Assembly (NCBI RefSeq): GCF_019904175.1
Contig: NZ_CP061913.1
Coordinates: 3,162,001 to 3,226,000 of the forward strand
From: Dactylosporangium vinaceum
GTDB taxonomy: Bacteria > Actinomycetota > Actinomycetes > Mycobacteriales > Micromonosporaceae
Direction: 5' to 3'
DNA: 64,000 nucleotides
The translations under genes were made by a program, and so were the position numbers. Below the pieces are notes generated by a model. The model made no database searches. It was not told where the DNA came from and saw nothing but the letters and a program-made list of their open reading frames with translations. Of this stretch, positions 8,158-18,538 are shown one piece after another (the stretch's first letter is position 1; each line of letters begins with the position of its first letter).

Positions 8158-9507
8158 ATGTGGCAGTGCGTGGTGTGCGGCTCGAGCAACACCGGGGACG
8201 CGACCTCCTGCGCATCCTGCGGCGCCGCCCGGCCGCAGAGCGCGCTGCTGCCGTCCGACCCGCCGGTGTCCTGGCCCGCCTCCGCCCCGGCCGACGCGTT
8301 CGGCTCCTGGTCCCCGGCCGCCGGCCAGCCCCACGGCGCGCCCCCGCCGCACCCGGCCTATCCGATGGGCCCGGAAGGTGCGGGCGCCCCGAACCAGCCG
8401 CCCGGCCCACCGGCGTCGGGCCCACCCGCCCAGCAGTGGCCGGTCTCCGGCCCGCCCGCCCAGCAGCGGCCGGCCTCGGGCCCGCCGGCCGACCCGTCCC
8501 TGCTCGCCGCGGACAACTGGCCCGGCGCCGGACCCGGCCTCGGGCACCAGCCCCCGCCGTGGGCGACGCAGCCGGCGGCGGGTCCCGACCCGAGTGGCCC
8601 GCCCGTGCCGTGGTCAGCGCAGCCGGCGGCGGCCGGTCCCGACTTGGGCGGCCCGCCTGTGCCGTGGTCAGCGCAGCCGGCGGCGGCCGGTCCCGACTTG
8701 GGCGGCCCGCCTGTGCCGTGGTCAGCGCAGCCGGCGGCGGCCGACCCCGGCCTCGGTGAGCAGCCGTCGTGGTCAGCGGCCGCGCCGGCGGTGGAGACGC
8801 CGTGGCATCCGCCGCCGGCGTATCCGCAGCCGCGGCCCCGGCCGGTCTGGATCTTTCCCGCGATCGTCGCGCTGGTGCTGCTGCTCGCCGGCGGCACCGT
8901 GGCGTTCGTCATGCGCGACACGTGGCTGCCCGGTGGCACGGCCGGCCCCACGACCGGCCCGACCGGCGCCGCCGGGCCGACAGGTGACCCCACCGCCGGC
9001 CCGAGCGCCACCGCGACGGGCGGCCCCACGGACGGCCCGACGCCGACCGCCGCCCCCACGACCGCGGGGCCGCCCACGCTGCCGGCGACGGTCGGCAGCG
9101 TCAAGCTCGATCCGAGCCTCGACCCCGCCCGGGCTCCCGCGGTGGCGGCGGTCTTCGACAGGTACTTCACGGCCGTCAATGCCCGCAACGCCGGGGCCGC
9201 CCTCGGTGCCATGGACCCCAACGGCTCCATCAACCAGGGCGACGCCGGTGCCGTGAAGCGGTTCACCGACGGGATCAGCACCAGCAGCGACGACGACATC
9301 GCGCTGCTCGCCCTCGGGCCCGACCCGACGGGCAAGGGCGTCCTGCAGGCCCAGGTCACGTTCCGCAGCCGGCAGCAGGCCGGCAAGGGCCCGAAGGGCC
9401 GCGAGTCGGAGACCTGCACCCGCTGGGACGTGACCTACTCGATCACCCAGCCCGGCGGCGAGTACCGGATCTGGGGCAGCACCAACGCCGGCAGCCGGCC
9501 CTGCTGA
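8158..9507 (+). CDS. Zinc-ribbon single-pass membrane protein with Pro-rich repeats
   Basis: A 449-residue protein. Residues 1-26 form a small zinc finger (MWQCVVCGSSNTGDATSCASC: two CxxC pairs) of the RanBP2/double-zinc-ribbon kind. Residues 30-220 are Pro/Ala/Gly-rich and include three tandem 18-residue units. A membrane helix follows (about 226-246, FPAIVALVLLLAGGTVAFVM), then a collagen-like GPTGP/TAAP spacer (250-315) and a 135-residue outer domain (from about 318) that resembles NTF2/SnoaL-like folds in size and pattern. The architecture copies the preceding Hsp70s and peptidase: cytosolic module, flexible linker, membrane helix, outer domain. The outer domain is not assigned with confidence. 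Confidence 0.75.
   Translation: MWQCVVCGSSNTGDATSCASCGAARPQSALLPSDPPVSWPASAPADAFGSWSPAAGQPHGAPPPHPAYPMGPEGAGAPNQPPGPPASGPPAQQWPVSGPPAQQRPASGPPADPSLLAADNWPGAGPGLGHQPPPWATQPAAGPDPSGPPVPWSAQPAAAGPDLGGPPVPWSAQPAAAGPDLGGPPVPWSAQPAAADPGLGEQPSWSAAAPAVETPWHPPPAYPQPRPRPVWIFPAIVALVLLLAGGTVAFVMRDTWLPGGTAGPTTGPTGAAGPTGDPTAGPSATATGGPTDGPTPTAAPTTAGPPTLPATVGSVKLDPSLDPARAPAVAAVFDRYFTAVNARNAGAALGAMDPNGSINQGDAGAVKRFTDGISTSSDDDIALLALGPDPTGKGVLQAQVTFRSRQQAGKGPKGRESETCTRWDVTYSITQPGGEYRIWGSTNAGSRPC
8608..8769 (+). repeat. Three tandem 54-bp repeats inside the zinc-ribbon gene
   Basis: Units start at 8608, 8662 and 8716. The first two are identical and the third diverges after about half its length. Each encodes 18 residues (PWSAQPAAAGPDLGGPPV). 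The 54-bp period preserves the frame, so copy number could change without breaking the gene. Confidence 0.9.
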
Positions 9508-9614
9508 TCGCTTCGGGCGCGGCACCGCGCCGGCCCGCGCCCGCGGCCGGGCCCGGCCGACCCCTGACGGATGCGGTTGCGGGTGGCCGGCCCGGGTCGG
9601 TGGCGGTGGGTCAG

Positions 9615-9620
9615 TAGCAT
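9615..9620 (+). promoter_or_regulatory. Candidate -10 element of a leaderless DUF2809 transcript
   Basis: TAGCAT ends 7 nt upstream of GTG 9628. This supports the GTG as the true start rather than the in-frame ATG at 9571. Confidence 0.45.
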
Positions 9621-9627
9621 CCGCGGG

Positions 9628-10056
9628 GTGCTGCAGAGCAATCGGGCGATCCGCGTCGCCGCCGTCGTGACAGGTGTCGTGGCGCTCGCGATCGCCTTCG
9701 GGGTCCGGGCGGTGTTCGGTGGTGCGCTCTACAGCAACGGGGCGCTGCAGCAGAACACGGGCACGGCGCTGTACGCGTCGGCGGTCTATGCGGCAGTGGT
9801 GTTCGTGGCCCCGAGGTGCCCGCCCGTCGTCGCCGGGCTCGTCGCGGCGGCCTGGTGCTGGGGCGTGGAGGCGTTGCAGCTCACCGGTGTTCCGCACGAG
9901 CTCAGCAGGTACAACATCATGCTGCGTTTGATCTTCGGAGATGCCTTCGACTGGCTCGATGTGCTCTGGTATCCGGCGGGGATCCTGCCGCTGGTCCTGC
10001 TCGAAGTGCTCGTGCGGCCGCGCGGGACCGGGCCGCGGAGGATCACGTCGCGGTGA
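9628..10056 (+). CDS. DUF2809-like small integral membrane protein
   Basis: A 142-residue hydrophobic protein with about four membrane helices. The pattern ALYASAVYAAVVFVAP, then WGVEALQLTGVP, then GDAFDWLDVLWYPAG matches the DUF2809 family of small membrane proteins of unknown function. GTG 9628 was chosen because the 19 residues from the upstream ATG are basic and not family-like, and because a -10 hexamer sits 7 nt before the GTG. The 3' end overlaps the convergent uppP gene by 14 bp. No function can be given. Confidence 0.7.
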   Translation: MLQSNRAIRVAAVVTGVVALAIAFGVRAVFGGALYSNGALQQNTGTALYASAVYAAVVFVAPRCPPVVAGLVAAAWCWGVEALQLTGVPHELSRYNIMLRLIFGDAFDWLDVLWYPAGILPLVLLEVLVRPRGTGPRRITSR

Positions 10057-10879
10057 TCGCGCCGCCCCAGAGCAGGCCGATGATGATGCCGCCGACCGCG
10101 ACCCGGTAGTAGACGAACGCGGCGAAGGTGTGGCCGGCTACGTAGCGCAGCAGCCAGGCGATGCTGATGTAGGCCACGATGAAGCTGATGACGACGCCGA
10201 CGCCGGTCGCCGTCCAGCCGACCGTCTCGGAGATCTCCTTGGAGCGGGTGAACGCCTCCAGGATGCCGCCGGCGGTGAGGGCGGGGATGCCCAGGAAGAA
10301 CGACAGACGGGTCGCGGCGACGCGGTCGAGGCCGCGGAAGAGCGAGGCGCTGATCGTGGCGCCCGAGCGGGAGACGCCGGGGATCACGGCGATGCACTGG
10401 GCGAGGCCGATGATGAGCGAGTCCTTCCAGGTCACCTCGGCCTCGCCGCGCCGCTGCTTGCCCAGGTGGTCGCCCAGGGTCATGACGAGGCTCCAGAGCA
10501 CCAGGCCGGCGGCGACGAACCACATGCTGCGCAGGACGCCCTCGATGTAGTCCTTGAAGAGCAGGCCGACGATGACGATCGGGATCGAGCCGACGATGAC
10601 GTTGATCGCCATCCGCCAGTCCTCGCCCTGGCGCTTCTCGGCCTTGAACAGACCCTGGAACAGGGCCTTGACGAACCGGATGATGTCGTTGCGGAAGTAG
10701 ATGACGGCGGCGAGGATCGCCCCGACCTGGATGACCGCGGTGAACGCCGTGACGCCCTTGTCGTCGATCGGGATCCCCATCAGCTTCTCGGTGATGGTCA
10801 GGTGGCCCGTCGAGGACACGGGGAGGAACTCGGTCACGCCCTCGACGATGCCCAGCACGATCGCTTCCCAGATCTGCAA
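10043..10879 (-). CDS. uppP: Undecaprenyl-diphosphate phosphatase (UppP/BacA)
   Basis: A 278-residue multi-pass membrane enzyme that dephosphorylates undecaprenyl diphosphate, recycling the lipid carrier for peptidoglycan and other wall polymers; overexpression gives bacitracin tolerance in known homologues. Both family signatures are present: EGVTEFLPVSSTGH near the N terminus and PGVSRSGATI near residue 165. The start is a TTG (complement of 10877-10879) preceded by a strong GGGAGGA at a 5-nt spacing. The gene is monocistronic in appearance, and its last 14 bp overlap the DUF2809 gene tail to tail. Confidence 0.95.
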   Translation of the reverse strand: MQIWEAIVLGIVEGVTEFLPVSSTGHLTITEKLMGIPIDDKGVTAFTAVIQVGAILAAVIYFRNDIIRFVKALFQGLFKAEKRQGEDWRMAINVIVGSIPIVIVGLLFKDYIEGVLRSMWFVAAGLVLWSLVMTLGDHLGKQRRGEAEVTWKDSLIIGLAQCIAVIPGVSRSGATISASLFRGLDRVAATRLSFFLGIPALTAGGILEAFTRSKEISETVGWTATGVGVVISFIVAYISIAWLLRYVAGHTFAAFVYYRVAVGGIIIGLLWGGAITAT

Positions 10880-10952
10880 CGCCGTTCCTCCCGAGACCGA
10901 ACCAAACCGAGATCGCCGCAGGGGAACTTACCGGACGCTCCTGAGAAGGCTT

Positions 10953-11627
10953 TCAGTCGCGGTGGTGCTGGTTGGCGTGCCCGGCCGCGAGCTCTTCGCG
11001 CAGCTCGGCGAGGTGCTCCGTGTCCGGCGGGAGGGCCAGGCGGTCCAGCAGTTCCAGCGCCGGCTCGATCTCGAGGGAGCCGTACACGTCGTGGAAGCTG
11101 TAGAGCACCCCGCTGAAGACGGCCCGGTGGAGCCGCTCGTGCTCGGCCGCCGCGGAGTACACGGGAAACTTCACCTTCCAGGGGACCGGGCCGCTGACCT
11201 TGAGGACCGCCGTCGCGCGGCGCAGCAACGCCTCGTCCGCGTCGCCGAGCTTCGCCACGTCCCGGCCCAGCACCTCGGTGAACGCGCGCTGCGAGGTCTC
11301 GATGTCCTCGAACCAGTCGTTCCAGAGCGAGTACAGGACCGCCTCGCTCGGCCGGGGCTGCTCCAGGTAGTCGCGCAGCGCCTGCCAGTGGGTGTCCCAG
11401 AGGCTCTCGTCGGCGTTCACGAGCCAGCGCAGCTCGACGAGCACCCAGTACGCGTCGAGGATCTCCAGCAGGCCCAGGCCGATCTCCAGCTTGTCGGCGG
11501 GCGAGAGCTCGTCGTCGGCGCGGATCTCGGGCATGAGGTCGCGGGCGGCGTCGTTCGGGTCGCCGTCCGTGTCCAGGTCGTGCGCGGCCAGCCACTGCCG
11601 GGTGCGATCGCTGCGTGCAGTCTCCAC
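10953..11627 (-). CDS. Conserved hypothetical soluble protein
   Basis: A 224-residue acidic, Leu/Trp-rich, mostly helical protein with no signal peptide or membrane helix. Recognisable stretches are EIGLGLLEILDAYWVLVELR and VPWKVKFPVYSAAAEHERLH. I do not recognise a family. It starts at GTG 11627; a TACTAG sequence 6 nt upstream could be a poor -10 for a leaderless message. It lies 73 bp downstream of uppP on the same strand orientation but is transcribed first, so it could precede uppP in a short operon. Confidence 0.65.
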   Translation of the reverse strand: METARSDRTRQWLAAHDLDTDGDPNDAARDLMPEIRADDELSPADKLEIGLGLLEILDAYWVLVELRWLVNADESLWDTHWQALRDYLEQPRPSEAVLYSLWNDWFEDIETSQRAFTEVLGRDVAKLGDADEALLRRATAVLKVSGPVPWKVKFPVYSAAAEHERLHRAVFSGVLYSFHDVYGSLEIEPALELLDRLALPPDTEHLAELREELAAGHANQHHRD

Positions 11628-11704
11628 GATCGACTAGTATTCCCGGTCGTCCATGATCCCGCGCGGGCCCGGGATCCGATCGGTGATCTTCACCCCATGC
11701 CGCG

Positions 11705-11710
11705 TACCGT
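11705..11710 (+). promoter_or_regulatory. Candidate -10 element, leaderless lipoprotein transcript
   Basis: TACCGT ends 7 nt before ATG 11718. It decides for this ATG over the in-frame ATG at 11697. Confidence 0.45.
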
Positions 11711-11717
11711 CTCGGCC

Positions 11718-12776
11718 ATGGGGAATCGTATATGGTCGGCCGGGCTGCTGGTCCTGGCCCTGGCCGGATGCTCGGCGCCGGACACGGCGAGCCCGGCCGC
11801 CGCTCGCAAAGAGGCGTCCGCGTCGCCGTCGCCGTCCGCGGGTCCGCTCGCCGATGACTACGTCGGCGTCCTCAACGACCATTACGTGGCCGATCTCAGC
11901 TCCTCCGGTGCGCCGAAGGGCGCCGCCTTCGACCCGAACGCGGCCTCGATCCGCGGCCCCCACTACGCCGTCGCGCTCGCCGAGTCGGTCGCCGTGGCGG
12001 AGCTCCCGGCGATCGTGACGACCCGTGTCACCTCGGAGCACGGCTCCCGCGCCACGCTGCGCCCGAACCCCGGCCACGAGCTGCTGCTGGCCCGCTTCAC
12101 CAAGGCGCCGCTGAGCCCGATGTCCGACTCCAAGGGCTCCACGCAGGAGGTGGTCGTCGGTGACCAGCGGCGCCCGCTGGCCGGGGCGATCGCCGACGGC
12201 ACGCTGCTGGCCGTCAGCGTGCCGCAGGGGGCGCCGGTGTCGTTGCAGATCACCGACGACGGCCGGGCCCAGTCGATCGACCTGCGCACCGGCGCGGCCG
12301 GGCGGGTGGACGGGCTGTATCCGCGCTACGGCGCGCACGCCGACACGATGGGCTCGTGGATCACGCCGGCCGGCTCCGACATGATCCCGCTCGGGATCAG
12401 CCTCGACTTCGAGCTGACGCCCTGGGTCGAGGGCAGCGGCTGGGCCCCGGCCGGCCAGGCGTGGCTGTCGTACGAGGTCGACGCCGTGCTCTACGGCGAC
12501 GGCATCGACTGCGACATCGACATGGGCCGCACCCTGTCGCTGAGCGGCGCCGGCTTCAAGGCGAGCGGGGCCGGGACGTTCACCGTCCCGTCCTACGTCG
12601 CCTCGCTGACGACGAACACGCCGACGCACACGGGCGTGGTCGCGGCGCCGGCGAACCTGCGCTCGGTGTCGATCGGCTGGTCGCTGCACGCCGGCTGCAG
12701 CAAGGGCGGGGCCGCGGTGAAGTTCTCGATCCGCAGCAACGCCGGCGGGTCCGCGAACCTCAAGGCCGAGGACTGA
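11718..12776 (+). CDS. Secreted lipoprotein of unknown function
   Basis: A 352-residue protein beginning MGNRIWSAGLLVLALAGC, a lipoprotein signal peptide with lipobox LALAGC (Cys at about 18). The mature part starts with an Ala/Ser/Pro spacer and is otherwise beta-rich with two late Cys residues (DCDID, HAGCSK) that could pair. There is no recognised enzyme motif. It is flanked by divergent and convergent genes, so probably transcribed alone from the TACCGT promoter. The open frame extends far upstream, but that part is out of character (Arg/Val-rich antisense of the 224-residue gene). Confidence 0.75.
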   Translation: MGNRIWSAGLLVLALAGCSAPDTASPAAARKEASASPSPSAGPLADDYVGVLNDHYVADLSSSGAPKGAAFDPNAASIRGPHYAVALAESVAVAELPAIVTTRVTSEHGSRATLRPNPGHELLLARFTKAPLSPMSDSKGSTQEVVVGDQRRPLAGAIADGTLLAVSVPQGAPVSLQITDDGRAQSIDLRTGAAGRVDGLYPRYGAHADTMGSWITPAGSDMIPLGISLDFELTPWVEGSGWAPAGQAWLSYEVDAVLYGDGIDCDIDMGRTLSLSGAGFKASGAGTFTVPSYVASLTTNTPTHTGVVAAPANLRSVSIGWSLHAGCSKGGAAVKFSIRSNAGGSANLKAED

Positions 12777-12818
12777 CGGCGAGCGCCGAGCGGCCGGGTC
12801 CGCGCCACCGCTGTCGCC

Positions 12819-13721
12819 CTACAGCGGCTGGACGCCGACCGGCAGCGGGCCGCGGGCCACGTGATCGAGCAGCGTGGCCCGCATCGCCTGGGCGGCGTGG
12901 GGCAGCACCGTCTCCCGGCGCTGGGCCAGGGCGATCGTGCGGTGCACGCCCGGGGCGACGAGCGGCGCGGCGTGCAGCAGCGGCCGGTTGACGATGGCCA
13001 TGCTCGGCACCAGCGCGACGCCGAGCCCGGCCTCGACGAACGCGAGCACGGCGTCCATCTCGCCGCCCTCCACGGCGTAGCGGGGCGTGAACCCGGCCCG
13101 CCGGCACGCCTCCAGCGTCGTGTCGCGCAGGTCGTAGCCGGTGCGGAACATGACGAGCGGCAGGTCGCGGAGATCGGGCAGGGAGATCGTCTCCGACAGC
13201 GGCTCCACGGACGCGACGACCAGGCTCTCGCGCAGCACCGGCACCGTCTCCAGCGCGGGGTCGGTGCCCCGGGCCGGTTCGACGATCAGGGCCAGGTCGA
13301 GGCCGTGCGCGAGGAGCTCGGCGACCAGGTCCTGCGACCCGCCCTCGTCGACGTGCAGCTCGATGTCGGGGTGCCGCGCGTGGAAGTCGCGCAGCACGAG
13401 GGGGACGAGCGACGTGCAGAGGCTCGGCGTCGCGCCCAGCCGGACCCGTCCGCGCCGCAGGCCCACCACCTCCTGGACGGCGTCGCGGGCGGTGTCGGCG
13501 TCGGCGACGACCCGGCGGGCGAGCGGCCACAGCGTCTCGCCGGCCGTGGTGAGGACGACCCCGGCCCGCGAGCGGTCGAAGAGCGGTGCGCCGAGGGCCG
13601 CTTCCAGGGTGTGAATTTGTTTACTCAGTGTCGGCTGGCTCACACCGAGCTGTTCGGCGGCCCGGGTGAAATGTCGTAGTTCGGCGACGGTTAGGAAGTA
13701 CCGAAGCTGCTGTAGCTGCAC
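12819..13721 (-). CDS. LysR-family transcriptional regulator
   Basis: A 300-residue LysR-type regulator. An N-terminal winged helix-turn-helix (LRYFLTVAELRHFTRAAEQL then VSQPTLSKQIHTLE) is followed by a two-lobe effector domain from about residue 90. It is divergent from sdhCAB, and a perfect T-N11-A operator lies in the gap between them, so it very likely controls its own gene and the succinate dehydrogenase operon. A linked LysR gene is a familiar partner of this type of sdh operon. The effector is unknown. The start is GTG 13721, only 3 bp from the operator. Confidence 0.9.
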   Translation of the reverse strand: MQLQQLRYFLTVAELRHFTRAAEQLGVSQPTLSKQIHTLEAALGAPLFDRSRAGVVLTTAGETLWPLARRVVADADTARDAVQEVVGLRRGRVRLGATPSLCTSLVPLVLRDFHARHPDIELHVDEGGSQDLVAELLAHGLDLALIVEPARGTDPALETVPVLRESLVVASVEPLSETISLPDLRDLPLVMFRTGYDLRDTTLEACRRAGFTPRYAVEGGEMDAVLAFVEAGLGVALVPSMAIVNRPLLHAAPLVAPGVHRTIALAQRRETVLPHAAQAMRATLLDHVARGPLPVGVQPL

Positions 13722-13724
13722 TTG

Positions 13725-13741
13725 GATAGCCTACGGCTATC
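13725..13741. promoter_or_regulatory. LysR-type operator between lysR and sdhC
   Basis: GATAGCC-TAC-GGCTATC is a perfect 7-bp inverted repeat. Within it T727 and A739 (in the 13,000s) form the T-N11-A core typical of LysR-type boxes. It abuts the lysR start and lies 68 bp upstream of the sdhC start. Confidence 0.75.
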
Positions 13742-13808
13742 GCCACTGTGAGATTCATGCATTGGACGAATGACGAAGGCCGCCCTTAGCGTCGGGGGAG
13801 TGGCGGTA

Positions 13809-14510
13809 ATGACGGCAGAACGGGCGACTCCGGCAATCCGGAAGAAGAAGACATCGTCCGTCGCCCTGAAGATCCTGATGGCGGTCACCGGCATCCTGCT
13901 GGTGCTGTTCCTGTTCGCGCACATGGCCGGCAACCTCAAGATCTTCGTCGGGGCCGAGTCGTTCGACCACTACGCGCACTGGCTGCGCGACCTCGGTGCG
14001 CCGGCGCTGCCGCACGAGTGGTTCCTGTGGATCCAGCGCGGCGGCCTGACCGTCGCGGTGCTGGGGCACATGTTCGCCGCCGCGGTGCTCGCCCGCCGGG
14101 CCCGCCGCGCCCGCCCGGTGCGCTACGCCCACCGCGCGAAGGTCCAGGGCAGCTACGCGGCCCGCACGATGCGCTGGGGCGGCGTCATCATCGTGCTCTT
14201 CGTGATCTTCCACATCCTCGACCTGACCACCGGCACGGTGAACCCGGTCGGCGACCACGAGCACCCCTACGCCAACGTCGTCGCCGACTTCGCGCCCGGC
14301 CGCTGGTACGTGACCCTCTTCTACACGCTCGCGATCGTCGCTGTCGGCTTCCACCTGCGCCACGGGATCTTCTCCGCCGCCCGCACCCTCGGCCAGCAGG
14401 GCCGGCGCGGCGAGCGCATCGCCCGGGCCGTCGCCCTGGTGCTGTCGACGGTGCTCGTCGCCGGCTATCTCAGTGTGCCGTTCGCGGTACTCACCGGATT
14501 GGTGAAGTGA
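13809..14510 (+). CDS. sdhC: Succinate dehydrogenase / fumarate reductase cytochrome b subunit
   Basis: A protein of 233 residues from ATG 13809, with five predicted membrane helices starting at [20 protein letters not shown]. It is the single large membrane anchor of the Bacillus/mycobacterial Sdh1 type, which carries two b hemes and passes electrons to menaquinone. Candidate heme-ligand His residues occur in the helices ([33 protein letters not shown]). ATG 13809 was preferred to GTG 13800 because GGGGAG at 13795-13800 has a proper spacing to it. One nucleotide separates its stop from the sdhA start. Confidence 0.92.
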   Translation: MTAERATPAIRKKKTSSVALKILMAVTGILLVLFLFAHMAGNLKIFVGAESFDHYAHWLRDLGAPALPHEWFLWIQRGGLTVAVLGHMFAAAVLARRARRARPVRYAHRAKVQGSYAARTMRWGGVIIVLFVIFHILDLTTGTVNPVGDHEHPYANVVADFAPGRWYVTLFYTLAIVAVGFHLRHGIFSAARTLGQQGRRGERIARAVALVLSTVLVAGYLSVPFAVLTGLVK

Positions 14511-14511
14511 C

Positions 14512-16448
<1,937 letters not shown>

Positions 16449-16449
<1 letters not shown>

Positions 16450-17186
16450 TGGACATCAAGCTGCGCGTGTGGCGGCAGACGGGCCCCAGCGACAAGGGAA
16501 AGATGGTCTCCTACGAGGTGAAGGACGTCTCCCCGGACGCGTCGTTCCTGGAGATGCTCGACGTGCTCAACGAGCGGCTCATCCTCGAAGGCGACGAGCC
16601 GATCGCGTTCGACCACGACTGCCGCGAGGGCATCTGCGGCATGTGCGGCATGATGATCAACGGGGTGGCCCACGGCCCGCTCAAGGCCACGACCACGTGC
16701 CAGCTGCACATGCGCCACTTCAAGGACGGCGACACGATCGACGTGGAGCCGTGGCGCTCGGCCGCCTTCCCGGTCGTGCGCGACCTCGTCGTGGACCGCC
16801 GGGCGTTCGACGGCATCATCCAGGCCGGGGGGTACATCACCGCGCCCACCGGAGCCGCACCCGACGCCCACGCCATGCCGGTGCCCAAGGCCGACGCCGA
16901 CGCCGCGTTCGAGGCGGCCACCTGCATCGGCTGCGGCGCCTGCGTGGCCGCGTGCCCGAACGGCTCGGCCATGCTCTTCACCGCGGCCAAGGTCGGCCAC
17001 CTCGGGCTGCTGCCGCAGGGCCAGCCGGAGCGCGACTCCCGCGTCCTGAGCATGATCGAGGCGCACGACGAGGCCGGCTTCGGCGGCTGCACCAACGCCG
17101 GGGAATGCACCACCGTGTGCCCCAAGGGCATCCCGCTGACCCTGATCGGCCGGTTGAACAGCGACTACCGCAAGGCTCTTCGCTAA
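16449..17186 (+). CDS. sdhB: Succinate dehydrogenase / fumarate reductase iron-sulfur subunit
   Basis: A 245-residue electron-transfer subunit linking FAD to the cytochrome b anchor. The [2Fe-2S] ligands are in [10 protein letters not shown] plus a later Cys (TTTC). The second domain has [14 protein letters not shown] and [14 protein letters not shown], which hold the [4Fe-4S] and [3Fe-4S] clusters. The ATG overlaps the sdhA TAA by one base, so translation is coupled. With sdhA and sdhC it forms one operon under the LysR operator at 13725. Confidence 0.95.
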
Positions 17187-17189
17187 GGT
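17184..17189 (+). promoter_or_regulatory. Candidate -10 element of a leaderless murD-like transcript
   Basis: TAAGGT overlaps the sdhB stop codon region and ends 8 nt before ATG 17198. It suggests the ligase gene has its own promoter although it follows sdhB by 11 nt. Confidence 0.4.
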
Positions 17190-17197
17190 ACCGAGTC

Positions 17198-18535
17198 ATG
17201 CAGCTTACGGAGCTAGCCGGACGGCGAGTCGCCGTGTGGGGCACGGGCCGCGAGGGGCTGGCCGCGATAGCGGCGATCGCCCCCGTCGGCCCGGCCTCGC
17301 TGATCGCCGTCCAGGACAAGCCCACCTTCCTGGCCGCGTCCGCGTGGGACGGCCCGGTCCCGCTCTACGAGGGCGAGGCGTTCGGCCCGGCCCTGGACGG
17401 CGTCGAGGTCCTGGTCCGCTCGCCCGGCATCGGCGAGTCGAACCCGTGGATCCAGCGGCTGCGTGAGCGCGGCGTGACAATCACCGGCGGTACCGCCCTG
17501 TGGATGGCCGACCACGCGAAGCACACGATCGGCGTGACCGGCTCCAAGGGCAAGAGCACCACCACGACGCTGATCTCGCACCTGCTCACCGCGACCGGCC
17601 GCCCCAACGAGCTCGGCGGCAACATCGGCATCGCGGTGCTGTCGCTGCCCCCGGCGCAGCAATACGTCCTCGAGCTCTCGATGTACCAGTGCGCCGATCT
17701 CCAGGACTCCCCGCGCATCTCCGTCGTCACCTCGCTGTTCGAGGAGCACCTCGACTGGACCCGCGACGGGCGCCCGGCGCAGTACTACGCGCACAAGCTC
17801 AACATCGCCATGCACGGCCCGGAGGCGGTCGTCTACAACGCCACCGACCCGACCCTGTCGGCGGAGCTCGCCGCCCGCCCCGGCCTGCCGCTGGTGCCGG
17901 TCGAGCCCTGGGACAGCGACGGCTGGATCGTCCGCCACGGCGAGCGGCTCTTCCCGCGCGACGCGTTCGCCCTGCGCGGCCGCCACAACACCGGCAACCT
18001 CAGCGTCGCCCTGGCCACCCTGGAGGCGTACGGGGTCGACGTGATCGCCGAGAGGTCGTCGATCGAGGCCGGCCTGCGCAGCTACGTGCCACTGCCGCAC
18101 CGCCTGACCCCGATCCCCGACCCGTCGGGCGTCGAGTTCGTCAACGACTCGCTCTCCACCGCCCCGCAGACCACGATCCACGCCATCGAGGCCTACGCCG
18201 GCCGCGAGCTGGCGGTGCTCATCGGCGGCCAGGACCGCGGCATCGACTACACCCCGCTGCGCGACTACCTGCGCGACCGCGCGGTGCCCGTCACGCTCAT
18301 CGCCATTCCGGACAGCGGCGAGCACATCCTGGACGTGGTCGGCGACCTGCCGAACGTCCGCCGTGAAACCGCAACGGACCTTTTCGCGGGGGTACTGCGC
18401 GCACGCGCGCTGATCCCGCCCGGCGGCGTGGTCCTGCTGTCACCGGCGGCCCCGAGCTACGGCCGCTACGACAACTACGAGGCCCGGGCCAAGGCGTTCA
18501 TCGCCGCGATCGAGCAGACCGCCGCGCAGCCGTAG
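17198..18535 (+). CDS. murD: MurD-family UDP-MurNAc-L-alanine:glutamate ligase (possibly MurD2-like)
   Basis: A 445-residue Mur ligase that adds glutamate to UDP-N-acetylmuramoyl-L-alanine. The N-terminal Rossmann motif reads VAVWGTGREGLAA, the ATP loop GVTGSKGKSTTT, and the centre has NIGIAVLSLP then FEEHLDWT. The C-terminal domain has RHNTGNLSVALA and FVNDSLSTAP. The gene is far from any mra/dcw wall cluster. The WGxGREG turn and SKGKST loop recall the MurD2 ligases, which use L-glutamate and need a MurL epimerase, rather than classical MurD. That subtype is from memory and is inference. It lies directly downstream of sdhB and is convergent with the DUF6199 gene. Confidence 0.8.
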   Translation: MQLTELAGRRVAVWGTGREGLAAIAAIAPVGPASLIAVQDKPTFLAASAWDGPVPLYEGEAFGPALDGVEVLVRSPGIGESNPWIQRLRERGVTITGGTALWMADHAKHTIGVTGSKGKSTTTTLISHLLTATGRPNELGGNIGIAVLSLPPAQQYVLELSMYQCADLQDSPRISVVTSLFEEHLDWTRDGRPAQYYAHKLNIAMHGPEAVVYNATDPTLSAELAARPGLPLVPVEPWDSDGWIVRHGERLFPRDAFALRGRHNTGNLSVALATLEAYGVDVIAERSSIEAGLRSYVPLPHRLTPIPDPSGVEFVNDSLSTAPQTTIHAIEAYAGRELAVLIGGQDRGIDYTPLRDYLRDRAVPVTLIAIPDSGEHILDVVGDLPNVRRETATDLFAGVLRARALIPPGGVVLLSPAAPSYGRYDNYEARAKAFIAAIEQTAAQP

Positions 18536-18538
18536 CCG

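Noticed and set aside
10701..11717. A long N-terminal extension of the lipoprotein frame
   Set aside because: It runs antisense through the uppP and 224-codon genes; the signal peptide and lipobox begin at 11718 with a -10 element 7 nt upstream.
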